Origin: Gp6-AA45 sp035652075
GTDB lineage: Bacteria; Acidobacteriota; Vicinamibacteria; Vicinamibacterales; CAVVIG01
Reading direction: 5' to 3'
Assembly: GCA_035652075.1 (NCBI GenBank)
Contig: DASREL010000110.1
Span: forward strand, 68,049 to 132,048
Length of the DNA: 64,000 nucleotides
In this document: one piece after another, positions 34,375 to 43,284 of the stretch
Numbering within the stretch: the stretch's first letter is position 1
Layout of the letters: each line of letters starts with the position of its first letter
Notes under the pieces: generated by a model
Databases searched by the model: none
Told to the model about the DNA's origin: nothing
What the model saw: the letters and a program-made list of their open reading frames with translations, nothing else
Translations under genes and position numbers: made by a program

Positions 34375-36873
34375 ATGCCCGCTGTCCGGCCTTTCCGTTT
34401 CGCCGTCATCGTCGCCGTACTCCTGGCGCCCGTTCTGGGCGCACAGGTTCAAGTTCCATCGGCGTCCGATCCACCTCGTTACGTGCTGCCGCCGAAGAAC
34501 GTCGTCGACGCGTTCGACGCCGAGCCGCTGCCGACGACGCTGCTGAGCCCGAATCATCAGGTCGTGGCGATTACGAAGGCACGCGCGTACCCGACGATCG
34601 CGGAGCTATCGCAGCCGATGCTGCGGCTCGCCGGCCAGCGCGTGAACCCGCGGACGAACGGACCGCATCGCGACTCGGGATTGCCCGGCACCGGCATCTA
34701 CTCGCTCACGCTGAAGAAGATCGCCGACGGCAAAGAGATCAGCGTCTCGCTGCCGCCGCAGGCGAAGATGTCGCACATCAAGTTCTCGCCGGATGGATCG
34801 AAGCTGTCGTTCCTGCAGACGCGCGACAACGGCGTCGAGTTGTGGATCGTCGATACGATGACCGGCGCGTCGAAAGCGGTCGTCAGCGGCAACGACCGGA
34901 TCAACGCAACCTCCAACGATCCGTGCGACTGGGAAAAGGACAACGTCACCATCGTGTGCGAGACGGTTCCGAGCGGCCGTGGCACGGCACCGGCCGAGCC
35001 CGAAGTACCGAGCGGACCGAACGTCCAGGAGAATTACGGCAAAGCGGCGCCAGCGCCGACCTACGAGGACCTGCTGAAAACCGTCAACGACGACCGCTTG
35101 TTCGAGTACTACTTCTCGAGCCAGCTCGTCGCCGTCAACACGACGAACGGCGCCAAGTCGCCGATTGGCAAGCCCGCAATTTTCGAGACGGTGACGCCGT
35201 CGCCGAACGGCCAATACGTGCTCGTCGCGCGCATCAAGAAGCCGTACTCGCACCTCGTGCCGAAAAACGGATTCCCGCAGGACGTCGAGATCTGGGCGAA
35301 GAACGGTGACGTCGCGAAGACGATCGCGAACCTCGCGTCACACGAAGGGGTGCCGATCAACGGCGTCGAACCTGGGCCGCGCGCGTATCGCTGGCGCGCC
35401 GATCAGCCCGCGACGATCACGTGGGTGGAAGCGCTCGACGGCGGCGACTCGCGCGCGAAGGTACCGTTCCGCGACAAAGTCGTTTCGCTTGCCGCGCCGT
35501 TCAACGGTCAGCCGACGGAAATCGCGAAAACCGAGTGGCGCTACGGCGGCATCGCGTACACCGACAAAGGCATCGGCCTGCTGACGGAAAACGATCGCCA
35601 GACGCGACGCACGCGCACGTGGCTCCTCGAACCCGATCAGGCGCCCAAGAAGCTGTGGGATCGCAAGCAGGACGCGGCGTACGAAAATCCCGGCGCGCCG
35701 GTGCAGCGACGCGACACCGCAGGTGGACGCAGCGGCGGCGGCCGCGGCGGATTCGGCGGCGGCGCGATCGTCCAGAACGGCGACTACATCTACTTGTCAG
35801 GCGAGGGCGCCACGCCGGACGGCGATCGTCCGTTCGTCGACAAGCTGAACCTGAAAACGTTGAAGAGCGAGCGGCTGTTCCGATCCGGCGGCGAAGCGCT
35901 CGAGTCGTTCGTCGCGCCGATCACCGACGACATGACGAAGATCCTGACGCGCTACGAATCGCAGAGGGACGTGCCGAACTACTACGTGCGCGATCTGACG
36001 GCGAACACGCGCACGAAGATCACCGACTTCAAGGATCCGCAGCCGCAGGTGCGCGAGATCCTGCGTCAGTTCGTCACCTACAAGCGCAACGACGGCGTCA
36101 CGCTGTCGGGCACGCTGTATCTGCCGCCCGGCTACAAGCAGGGACAGAAAGTACCGCTCATCATGTGGGCGTATCCGCGCGAGTTCGGCGACGCCGACAC
36201 CGCCAGCCAGATCACCGGCTCGCCCAACCAGTTCACGCTGCTTCGCGGCTACTCGCACATGTTCCTGCTCTTGAGCGGCTACGCGATCTTCGACAATCCG
36301 ACGATGCCGATCATCGGACCGGGAGAGACGGCGAACGATACCTACATCGAACAGCTCGTGGCGAGCGCCGAAGCGGCGGTGAACAAAGTCGTCGAGATGG
36401 GCGTTACCGACCGCGAGCACATCGGCGTCGGCGGGCACAGCTACGGCGGCTTCATGACGGCCAATCTGCTCGCGCACTCGCGCTTGTTCCGCGCCGGCTT
36501 CGCCGAGAGCGGCGCCTACAACCGATCGCTGACGCCGTTCGGCTTCCAGAACGAGCGTCGCACGTTCTGGGAAGTGCCGGATCTGTACGCGAAGATGTCG
36601 CCGTTCTGGTACGCGCAGAACATCAAGGATCCGATCCTGCTGATGCACGGCGAGGCCGACGACAACACGGGCACGTATCCCATCAACTCCGAACGGCTCT
36701 ACGCGGCAATCAAAGGGCTCGGCGGCACGGTGAGGCTCGTCATGCTGCCCAACGAAGCGCATGGCTACGCCGCGCGCGAAACGCTGCTGCACGTGCTGGC
36801 GGAACGGGTGAACTGGTTCGATCGCTACGTGAAAAACGCGGCACCGAAGGCCACGACCGATCACCAGCAGTGA
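34375..36873 (+). CDS. Secreted S9D glutamyl-endopeptidase-like serine peptidase
   Basis: 832-residue exported enzyme (signal peptide RPFRFAVIVAVLLAPVLGAQ) with a beta-propeller (about 100-580) and a C-terminal alpha/beta-hydrolase domain. Catalytic residues are Ser689 in GVGGHSYGGFM, the acid in HGEADDNTGT (Asp762/763) and His796 in NEAHGYAAR. The catalytic region (SGAYNRSLTPFGFQNERRTFWE and following) closely resembles plant chloroplast glutamyl endopeptidase, so cleavage after Glu is the best guess. A Gly/Arg-rich loop interrupts the propeller near 450. Good Shine-Dalgarno (AAGGAG) before the ATG. Confidence 0.94.
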   Translation: MPAVRPFRFAVIVAVLLAPVLGAQVQVPSASDPPRYVLPPKNVVDAFDAEPLPTTLLSPNHQVVAITKARAYPTIAELSQPMLRLAGQRVNPRTNGPHRDSGLPGTGIYSLTLKKIADGKEISVSLPPQAKMSHIKFSPDGSKLSFLQTRDNGVELWIVDTMTGASKAVVSGNDRINATSNDPCDWEKDNVTIVCETVPSGRGTAPAEPEVPSGPNVQENYGKAAPAPTYEDLLKTVNDDRLFEYYFSSQLVAVNTTNGAKSPIGKPAIFETVTPSPNGQYVLVARIKKPYSHLVPKNGFPQDVEIWAKNGDVAKTIANLASHEGVPINGVEPGPRAYRWRADQPATITWVEALDGGDSRAKVPFRDKVVSLAAPFNGQPTEIAKTEWRYGGIAYTDKGIGLLTENDRQTRRTRTWLLEPDQAPKKLWDRKQDAAYENPGAPVQRRDTAGGRSGGGRGGFGGGAIVQNGDYIYLSGEGATPDGDRPFVDKLNLKTLKSERLFRSGGEALESFVAPITDDMTKILTRYESQRDVPNYYVRDLTANTRTKITDFKDPQPQVREILRQFVTYKRNDGVTLSGTLYLPPGYKQGQKVPLIMWAYPREFGDADTASQITGSPNQFTLLRGYSHMFLLLSGYAIFDNPTMPIIGPGETANDTYIEQLVASAEAAVNKVVEMGVTDREHIGVGGHSYGGFMTANLLAHSRLFRAGFAESGAYNRSLTPFGFQNERRTFWEVPDLYAKMSPFWYAQNIKDPILLMHGEADDNTGTYPINSERLYAAIKGLGGTVRLVMLPNEAHGYAARETLLHVLAERVNWFDRYVKNAAPKATTDHQQ

Positions 36874-36876
36874 GCT

Positions 36877-36962
36877 AGACACGAAACCCACGAAACCACG
36901 AAACACACGAAGAAGATCTTCTGGTTTGTTTTGTGGTTTTCGTGTTTTCGTGCGTTTCGTGG
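36877..36962. repeat. CACGAAA-type repeat forming a long imperfect hairpin
   Basis: Left arm of ACGAAACCACGAAACAC words, a centre AGAAGATCTTCT (perfect 12-base palindrome) and a right arm of TTTCGTGTTTTCGTG words. AT-richer than its surroundings. It separates the S9 gene from the ABC operon and probably acts as a terminator; a related repeat is at 54655-54690. Confidence 0.65.
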
Positions 36963-37012
36963 TGTACGACCGATGGTAGTAGCGCCCCCTCCCTGACTAC
37001 ATTCGTGGGTCG

Positions 37013-37708
37013 GTGCTCACCGTTTCTCACCTGACCAAACACTACGGACACGTCGCGGCGCTGAGCGACGTGTCTTTTTCCATCCGGCCGGGCGAGGTGC
37101 TCGGCCTCATCGGTCCAAACGGCTCCGGAAAGACCACACTCTTCGAATGCCTCGCCGGCGTCCAGCCGGCGGACGCGGGGATGCTGCTGCGTGACGGCGA
37201 GCCCGTGTCGGTCCGCGATCGATCGTCTGTCCTCTTCTATATGCCGGATGGCATCGCGCCGTGGGCGCACCAAACGGTTGGCTGGGTGCTCCGGTACGCC
37301 GAAGGGTTTTTTGGCGGGCCGCCTCCCGGTGAATGGGCAGACGTATTCGAGCGTCTCGATCTCGAGTCGCTGGTCGACGTCCGCGTCGGCGAACTCTCGA
37401 AGGGCCAGCGCAAACGCGTGCTGCTCGCGATCGGACTCCTGACGCCGCAGCCGGTGCTGCTCGCCGACGAGCCGTTCGATGGACTCGATCTGCGCCAGAC
37501 GCGCGAGGTCGGCGGCGCACTTCGACTGTACGCCGCGACCGGTCGCACGTTGTTTCTCTCGATCCATCAGATCTCAGACGCCGCGCGATTCTGCGATCGC
37601 TTCGTGCTGCTCAGCGAAGGGCGCGTGTGCGGCGAAGGCACGCTGGACGAGATCACGGGCCGCGCGAAGACGAACACCCTCGAGGACGCCTTTCTTGCGC
37701 TCACGTAG
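37013..37708 (+). CDS. ABC transporter ATP-binding protein (ABC-2 exporter type)
   Basis: 231-residue ATPase with Walker A GPNGSGKTTL, signature LSKGQRKRVLLAIGL (LSKGQ variant of LSGGQ), Walker B VLLADEPFDGLD and switch histidine in LFLSIHQIS. GTG start at 37013. The downstream permease starts inside its last codons. Pairs with that permease to form an exporter whose substrate is unknown; the operon also encodes a TonB-dependent receptor and a ferric-reductase-like protein. Confidence 0.95.
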   Translation: MLTVSHLTKHYGHVAALSDVSFSIRPGEVLGLIGPNGSGKTTLFECLAGVQPADAGMLLRDGEPVSVRDRSSVLFYMPDGIAPWAHQTVGWVLRYAEGFFGGPPPGEWADVFERLDLESLVDVRVGELSKGQRKRVLLAIGLLTPQPVLLADEPFDGLDLRQTREVGGALRLYAATGRTLFLSIHQISDAARFCDRFVLLSEGRVCGEGTLDEITGRAKTNTLEDAFLALT

Positions 37709-39020
37709 ATCCGCCTTCTCGTGGCTGCTCGAGAAGGAAGTGCGCGAGCTCGTCGCGTCACGCTCGTGGTGGGTCATGCTGCTCGCGATCGGACCGCTCG
37801 TCGGCGTGTCGTTCATCAGCGCCGTGCGGACGTACGCCGAAGCGAGCGGACTGAACGGCACCGCCGCCGGGGTCGGCGAAGCGTTCTCGCCGCTCGTCGG
37901 TGTCTGGGCGCCGACGTTCAGCGCGTGCGAGTTGGCCGCGGCGTTCTTGCTGCCGTTCGTGGCGATCCGACTTGTGTCCGGCGATCGGCAGAACGGCGCG
38001 CTGAAACTGGAACTGCAGCATCCGATGTCGACCTTCGCGCGCATCGGCGCGAAGGCGCTCGTCCTCCTCGGCGCCTGGATTGCCGCCATCGTCGCGCCGT
38101 TTCTCGGCGTCGTGCTGTGGCGCGAGTACGGCGGCGCGATCTACCCGCCGGAACTGATCGCAATCGTGCTCGGTCACATGCTCAACGCCGGGCTGACGGT
38201 GGCGCTGGCGGCGGCAACCGCGGGCGTGACCGAGCATCCGTCGACCGCCGCGATCCTCACGCTGACCGTGACGGTCGGCACCTGGATCATCAACTTCGTC
38301 GCGGATGTGCAGGGCGGTGTCTGGGAAACGCTCGCCGGCTACACGCCGACCGCGATGGTTGCGGATTTTCAACACGGCCTCATCCGGCTGGACGCGGTGC
38401 TGGTTGCCGTGGCGCTGACGATCGCCGGATTGACGATTGCCGCGATCTGGATGCGCCTCGGGGTCCCGATCGCTCGACGGACGTACGAAACCTCCGCGAC
38501 CGCCGCGCTCGCAATCGCGATTTTGTTCAGCTGTTCGTTCGTCACCCCCAGCTGGGATCTTTCAGAGAATCGGATGAACTCATTTTCGGAAGCGGACGAG
38601 GCGGCGCTGAGGCAGATCCACGGACCGCTGCACATCGAAGTGCATCTCGCGCCCGAAGATCCGCGGCGCCCCGACCTCGACCGGCGCGCGCTATCGAAGC
38701 TGCGGCGCGTGCTGCCGAAGACGCAGGTGCAGTACCTCTCGGCCACGTCGATCGGACTTTTCGAACAGACGAGCCCGCATTACGGCGAAATTTGGTATGA
38801 CCTGAATGGGAAGCGCGCGATGACGCGTGCGGTTACGGCCGAGAGCGTGCTCGAAACGATCTACCAGCTCGCCGGCATCAACGCGCCGCGCGAAGCGGAA
38901 GACGAATTCCGCGGACACCCGCTCGCCGTGGCGCCGAAAGGCGCGGGCACAGTGTTCTATGGCATCTGGCCGGCAGCGGTCGTCGCCGCCGCATTTTTCG
39001 TTCGCAGGAGACGAACATGA
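37695..39020 (+). CDS. ABC-2 type permease with extracytoplasmic C-terminal domain
   Basis: 441-residue membrane protein. Six to seven helices lie in the first 300 residues (SWWVMLLAIGPLVGVSFISA ... LALAAATAGV ... VAVALTIAGLTIAAIW), then an extracytoplasmic domain of about 120 residues (DLSENRMNSFSEADEAALRQI, HIEVHLAPEDPRRPD) reminiscent of the GldG-type domain of gliding/ABC-2 transporters, and a last helix near the C-terminus (FYGIWPAAVVAAAFFV). No ATG fits; the TTG at 37695 is chosen, overlapping the ATPase gene by 14 bases. Its stop overlaps the next start (ATGA). Confidence 0.87.
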   Translation: MRSRRSAFSWLLEKEVRELVASRSWWVMLLAIGPLVGVSFISAVRTYAEASGLNGTAAGVGEAFSPLVGVWAPTFSACELAAAFLLPFVAIRLVSGDRQNGALKLELQHPMSTFARIGAKALVLLGAWIAAIVAPFLGVVLWREYGGAIYPPELIAIVLGHMLNAGLTVALAAATAGVTEHPSTAAILTLTVTVGTWIINFVADVQGGVWETLAGYTPTAMVADFQHGLIRLDAVLVAVALTIAGLTIAAIWMRLGVPIARRTYETSATAALAIAILFSCSFVTPSWDLSENRMNSFSEADEAALRQIHGPLHIEVHLAPEDPRRPDLDRRALSKLRRVLPKTQVQYLSATSIGLFEQTSPHYGEIWYDLNGKRAMTRAVTAESVLETIYQLAGINAPREAEDEFRGHPLAVAPKGAGTVFYGIWPAAVVAAAFFVRRRRT

Positions 39021-39784
39021 AAGCACTCGCGATCCTCATGATGGCGACCGCGCTGACGGTCGACCTGAGCAAAGAGCAAGTCGGAAAACCTCCCACAACC
39101 TTCGAACCGATGGTCGGCACGTGGACCGTCGTCCAGGACGGCGGTGCGAAAGCGATCATGGTCGACGGCCGGCCGTGGGTCGCCAGCAAGGACAATCCGA
39201 CCAAGCTGCTCGTGCAGAGCGCGCGCAAGTTGTATGGCACGTCGAACGAGGAGTTGATGGACAACGCGAAACAGTTCGCGTACTACCCAGTCGCGGTGCT
39301 CAAGCGCGTCGACAGTTTCACGAACGGCACGATCGCCGTGAAGTTCAAGACGGTCGCCGGCGACGTGGACCGTTGTTCAGGAATTCTGTTCAACGTCAAG
39401 CCGAACGGCGACTGGCTCGCCTTGCGCTACAACGACACGGAACACAACGTCATCCTTTGGGAATTCCACAACGGCATTCGGCGTCCGCTGATCCGTCCGC
39501 GCGACGGCATTCTGCTGACTGCGCCCGGCGATCGCGAGAAATATCACGAGCTGAAACTCGACGTCGACGGCGCCAACATCACCGGCTTTCTCGATGGCGA
39601 GAAAGTGTTGACGTACGTGCTCGGCAGCGCGCCGCCGCCCGGGCGCAACAACGCGCCACCGAGCCCGGATCTGCTGCCCGAAAACAATCCCGTCCTGCGT
39701 GCGCCGATCGCCGGCAAGGTCGGCCTCTGGTCGAAGACTGATTCCACGAGCTATTTCAAAGACTACGTGGTGACGCCTAAGTGA
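39017..39784 (+). CDS. Secreted concanavalin-like (DUF1080/LamG-type) beta-sandwich protein
   Basis: 255 residues; short signal peptide (MKALAILMMATALT). The mature part is a jelly-roll lectin/glucanase-like fold: FTNGTIAVKFKTVAGDVDRCSGILFNV, WLALRYNDTEHNVILWEF, YHELKLDVDGANITGFLDGEKVL and GKVGLWSKTDSTSYFKDYVV. This is the pattern of LamG/3-keto-disaccharide-hydrolase-like domains, but no catalytic acid pair is evident. Coupled at both ends (ATGA with the ABC permease, GTGA with the TonB-dependent receptor), so it is a structural member of that system. Confidence 0.82.
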   Translation: MKALAILMMATALTVDLSKEQVGKPPTTFEPMVGTWTVVQDGGAKAIMVDGRPWVASKDNPTKLLVQSARKLYGTSNEELMDNAKQFAYYPVAVLKRVDSFTNGTIAVKFKTVAGDVDRCSGILFNVKPNGDWLALRYNDTEHNVILWEFHNGIRRPLIRPRDGILLTAPGDREKYHELKLDVDGANITGFLDGEKVLTYVLGSAPPPGRNNAPPSPDLLPENNPVLRAPIAGKVGLWSKTDSTSYFKDYVVTPK

Positions 39785-42693
39785 ACAGACACGGCAGGAT
39801 GAGCAAGAAAGGCCGGATGACAGGCGCGGCAGTGGCAAGAGCGTTGGCGCTGCTGCCCCTCCTGCCCTTCCTGCCCACTCAGTCCGCGTTTGCCCAATCG
39901 CCGAACACCTCGAGCGTGGTCGTCGTCGTGTCGGATCAGAGCGGCGCGATCGTGCCTGGCGCGCAGGTGACCATCATCAATAGCGAAACCGGCTTCTCGC
40001 GCGACGCGATCACAGGCGGCGACGGGTCGACGACGATCGCCGCGTTGCCTGTCGTCGGCCGGTACTCGATTACGGTGTCCAAGCCAGGATTCACGACCGA
40101 AACGGTGCAGAACATCGTAGTGCGCGCTGCCGAAACGGCGTCGGTGCGCGTCCGTCTGACGGCCAGCGGCGGCACGAGTGATGTCACGGTCTACGGCACC
40201 GTCAGCGGCGTGCGCGCCGACCCGGAACTCGGTCAGCGTCTCGATGCACAACAGATCGAGCAAGTGCCGCTGCTTGGGCGAAAAATATCGGCACTGCCGC
40301 TGTTGAATGCGGCATTCCGATCGGCCAAAGGCACGGGAGACCTCTTTCTCAATTCCGTCTATTTCGTCACGGGCGCGGGCGGACGCCGCGAAGCAGATTT
40401 CGTCGTGGACGGCGCCTCGGGCGACGAACCGTGGGGACGCCAGACGATGTTCTCGACGATTCCGGTGAGCGCGGTGCAGGAGATGACGGTGATGTCGCGC
40501 GCGTTTTCGTCCGAGTTCGGCTGGACGTCGAGCGCCGCCGTCAACGTCGTCACGAAAGCGGGGACGAACGAGACGCATGGCGAAGCGCTGTTTCTCGGGC
40601 GACCGGGCCGGTTGCAGCCGACGACGTTCTCATCCGGTGATCAAAGCGTCGCCCCGCCCGATATCCCCGACGCTGTCGCGCAAGGATCGTTCGCCATCGG
40701 CGGGGCGTTCGTGAAAGATCGGACGCAGTACTTTGTCGCCGGCGATGGCACATGGCAGGAGCGAACGGCCTCGATCACCTCGCCGCTGTCGCCTGCGGCA
40801 TCGTTCGTCGGCAACTACCGTCAGGCGCTCGTGGATGCGCGCATCGATCACGCGATCACGGCGTCGAACGCGCTGATGGCGCGGTTCAACCTCGATCGTT
40901 TCTACGACACCAATCCACAGGACGCGGTGTCCGGCAACGTGCTGCCGAGCGCCGGCCGGCAGTTCACGCGACATGCGTACTCCGGCCAGGTGAACGAGAC
41001 CGCGGTGGTTTCCTCCTCGATGCTCAACGAAGCGCGGTTCGAATTTCAGAATGCGGATCCGGTGACGGCATTCGATCCGCTCGCGCCGTCGACACAGTTG
41101 ACGCGCGCCGGTTCGGCGCCGTTCACGGCCGGCGAGTCGCGCTTCGCGCACGTGTTCAGCCGCGTCACGAACCTGTCCGACACGTTGTCGTGGACGAGGA
41201 ACCGACACTACGTGCGTCTCGGAGGCAGCGTCGGCAGGAACACCTCCGGGGGCGACGGCACCGAATTCGGCAGCGCGTTCGCGCTCGGGCAGTTCACGCT
41301 GAACGCGACGTCGACGCGATCGCTCGATCAGCTGACGATCGCCGACGTGCAGCGGTACCAACAGAGCTTCAATTTCGGCGCCGGCACGTATGAGCTCAGT
41401 CAGTGGATCGTCAACGTGTTCGCACAGGACAGCTTTCGCGTCCGCGATGATGTGACACTCGACCTTGGCCTGCGGTACGACCGCCAGACGTTCAGCGACG
41501 GCACCACGAATTTCGCGCCGCGGCTTGGGTTTGGCTGGAATCCGGCCGGCGATGCGAAGACGTCGGTTCGTGGCGGCTACGGCCTCTACTACACGATGCT
41601 GCGCGCCAACACCGACGCAACCTTCGAGCTCGGTGGCCCACTGGGCATCTTCACCTACACAGCCACGGCCGGACAGACGGGATTTCCGACGTGCCTGTCG
41701 TGCACGCCCGTCGCGTTCGACCAGAATGCTGCGCGCAGCACGCTGCCGGCGCGCAACATCACCATCCGTCCAGGGATGGCGTCGTTCTACTCGCAGTTCT
41801 TCGACGTCTCGAAGCTGCCCGGCTACGACAGCGCGACGTTCGTGAACCCGAAGAGCCAGGTCGCCTCGATCGGCTTTGAGAGAGAGATCGCACCGCGCCT
41901 GTTCTTCTCGGCCGACTACGTGAAACAACACTGGACGGACCTCGACCGCACCGTCGATCTCAACGCCCCGTCGCTCTTCGTTCGGACGGCGCCAGGGCAG
42001 GTGCGATCGACGGCTGCCGCGGACGCCACGCGGCCGATCGTTCCGGTCAACGGCGGCTTTCGCCAAATCAATGTGGTTGAAAATCTTGGCGTCGCCGACT
42101 ACGACGGGTTGCAGACGATGATCCGGTGGCAGAGCGAGCGTGCGTTCGTGTCGGTGAGCTACACGCTGTCGAAGGCGACGAACACGACCGAGCCGAACGG
42201 CAACGCCGCAGGTCCCAACGATTTCAATCAGCTCGGCGAGGAAGAGCGCGGACCGAGCATCCTCGATCAACGGCACCGTGGGGTCGTCACGGCAGCGTAC
42301 CGATTCCCGATGAACTTCAGCGCCGGGACGATGACCTCGTTGGCGTCGGCGAGGCCGTACAACGCGACGACTGGCGTTGACAACAACGGCGATGGTGTCA
42401 ACAACGATCGTCCGGTCATCGACGGCGCGGTCGCCGCGCGCTATTCGTTCCGCGGCACGCCCATCGATGATGTGGCGCTCTTTGCGGAAGAGCGGCTGGC
42501 GATTGCGAGCGGACGCTCGATCACGCTGCGCCTCGAAGCGTTTAACGTGCTCAATCGCGGCAACATCCTTGGCCGAAACGGTACGTACGGCGACACCGCG
42601 GCTCCGCTGGCGACATTTGGCTCGGCGCTCGGCGGTCTGGCCAACGTCGATCCGGCTCGGATGATCCAGTTTCAGGTACGATTCAACTTCTAA
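39781..42693 (+). CDS. TonB-dependent outer-membrane receptor with carboxypeptidase-regulatory domain
   Basis: 970 residues: signal peptide ending QSAFAQ, an N-terminal CarboxypepD_reg-like beta domain (about 40-130: VVVVVSDQSGAIVPGAQVTII ... GRYSITVSKPGF), a plug (about 140-270, VDGASGDEPWGRQ ... SSAAVNVVTKAGTN) and a beta-barrel to the C-terminal aromatic (MIQFQVRFNF). GTG start overlaps the previous stop; an ATG 6 codons later is also possible. The signal region LPLLPFLPT is written in a GGGCAGG-type repeat. Imports or binds an unknown ligand; association with an ABC exporter and a ferric-reductase-like protein hints at metal or chelate handling. Confidence 0.93.
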   Translation: MNRHGRMSKKGRMTGAAVARALALLPLLPFLPTQSAFAQSPNTSSVVVVVSDQSGAIVPGAQVTIINSETGFSRDAITGGDGSTTIAALPVVGRYSITVSKPGFTTETVQNIVVRAAETASVRVRLTASGGTSDVTVYGTVSGVRADPELGQRLDAQQIEQVPLLGRKISALPLLNAAFRSAKGTGDLFLNSVYFVTGAGGRREADFVVDGASGDEPWGRQTMFSTIPVSAVQEMTVMSRAFSSEFGWTSSAAVNVVTKAGTNETHGEALFLGRPGRLQPTTFSSGDQSVAPPDIPDAVAQGSFAIGGAFVKDRTQYFVAGDGTWQERTASITSPLSPAASFVGNYRQALVDARIDHAITASNALMARFNLDRFYDTNPQDAVSGNVLPSAGRQFTRHAYSGQVNETAVVSSSMLNEARFEFQNADPVTAFDPLAPSTQLTRAGSAPFTAGESRFAHVFSRVTNLSDTLSWTRNRHYVRLGGSVGRNTSGGDGTEFGSAFALGQFTLNATSTRSLDQLTIADVQRYQQSFNFGAGTYELSQWIVNVFAQDSFRVRDDVTLDLGLRYDRQTFSDGTTNFAPRLGFGWNPAGDAKTSVRGGYGLYYTMLRANTDATFELGGPLGIFTYTATAGQTGFPTCLSCTPVAFDQNAARSTLPARNITIRPGMASFYSQFFDVSKLPGYDSATFVNPKSQVASIGFEREIAPRLFFSADYVKQHWTDLDRTVDLNAPSLFVRTAPGQVRSTAAADATRPIVPVNGGFRQINVVENLGVADYDGLQTMIRWQSERAFVSVSYTLSKATNTTEPNGNAAGPNDFNQLGEEERGPSILDQRHRGVVTAAYRFPMNFSAGTMTSLASARPYNATTGVDNNGDGVNNDRPVIDGAVAARYSFRGTPIDDVALFAEERLAIASGRSITLRLEAFNVLNRGNILGRNGTYGDTAAPLATFGSALGGLANVDPARMIQFQVRFNF

Positions 42694-42696
42694 CGC

Positions 42697-43284
42697 GTGC
42701 CTACCGCGGTTGACGTCTCATCCGTCGTCGGGCTGATTGCGGTCGGTATCTTCACCGCGCAGATCCTGCTGGGCCTGCTGCTGTCAGTGGGCTACAACCC
42801 GCTCCGCCAATGGCCGCGGCAGCGCCTCAAGCTCTTCACGTTCCACAATTGGCTGGGATACATCGGGCTGGCGACTGCGGCGACCCACGCCCTGTCGCTG
42901 TTGCTGGTTCAAGCCAAAAGCGGTGGTCGCCTGTTCCGCGTCTTCGATCTGCTCGTGCCGATCTGGTCGCCCATCCAACCGCTCCCGAACACCCTCGGTG
43001 CGATCGCCTTCTATCTCGTCACCTTCGTCGTCCTGACCTCGTACTTCCGCCGCGCGTTTCGACATCACACATGGAAGCTGCTGCATTACACCGCCTACGC
43101 GGCAGCGGCGGTCTTCTTCGTCCACGGTGTGATCGCGGATCCGAACCTGCAGAACCTGCCGATCGATTACATCGACGGCGAGAAAGTGTACGTCGAGGCG
43201 TGCGCGCTCGTGATTGTGGTGGCGACGGTGATCCGCGTTAAGTGGCGCCGAGGTCTGCGCGGCCGTCTCGCGACAACGCGCTGA
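42697..43284 (+). CDS. Ferric-reductase-like transmembrane haem protein
   Basis: 195-residue membrane protein with about five helices and the His pattern expected for two b haems: His50 (FHNWLGY), His64 (ATHALSL), His123/124 (RHHTW), His130 (LLHYT) and His143 (FFVHG). It resembles the membrane domain of ferric reductases/cytochrome b-type proteins, without FAD or NADPH domains. GTG start 3 bases after the receptor stop. As the last gene of the ABC-TonB string it could pass electrons across the membrane to a periplasmic substrate. Its 3' end overlaps the convergent symporter gene by 47 bases. Confidence 0.82.
   Translation: MPTAVDVSSVVGLIAVGIFTAQILLGLLLSVGYNPLRQWPRQRLKLFTFHNWLGYIGLATAATHALSLLLVQAKSGGRLFRVFDLLVPIWSPIQPLPNTLGAIAFYLVTFVVLTSYFRRAFRHHTWKLLHYTAYAAAAVFFVHGVIADPNLQNLPIDYIDGEKVYVEACALVIVVATVIRVKWRRGLRGRLATTR

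Noticed and set aside
36874..37012. Small gene in the gap before the ABC ATPase
   Set aside because: The gap is filled by the CACGAAA-type hairpin repeat; no frame with a plausible start and ribosome site is present.
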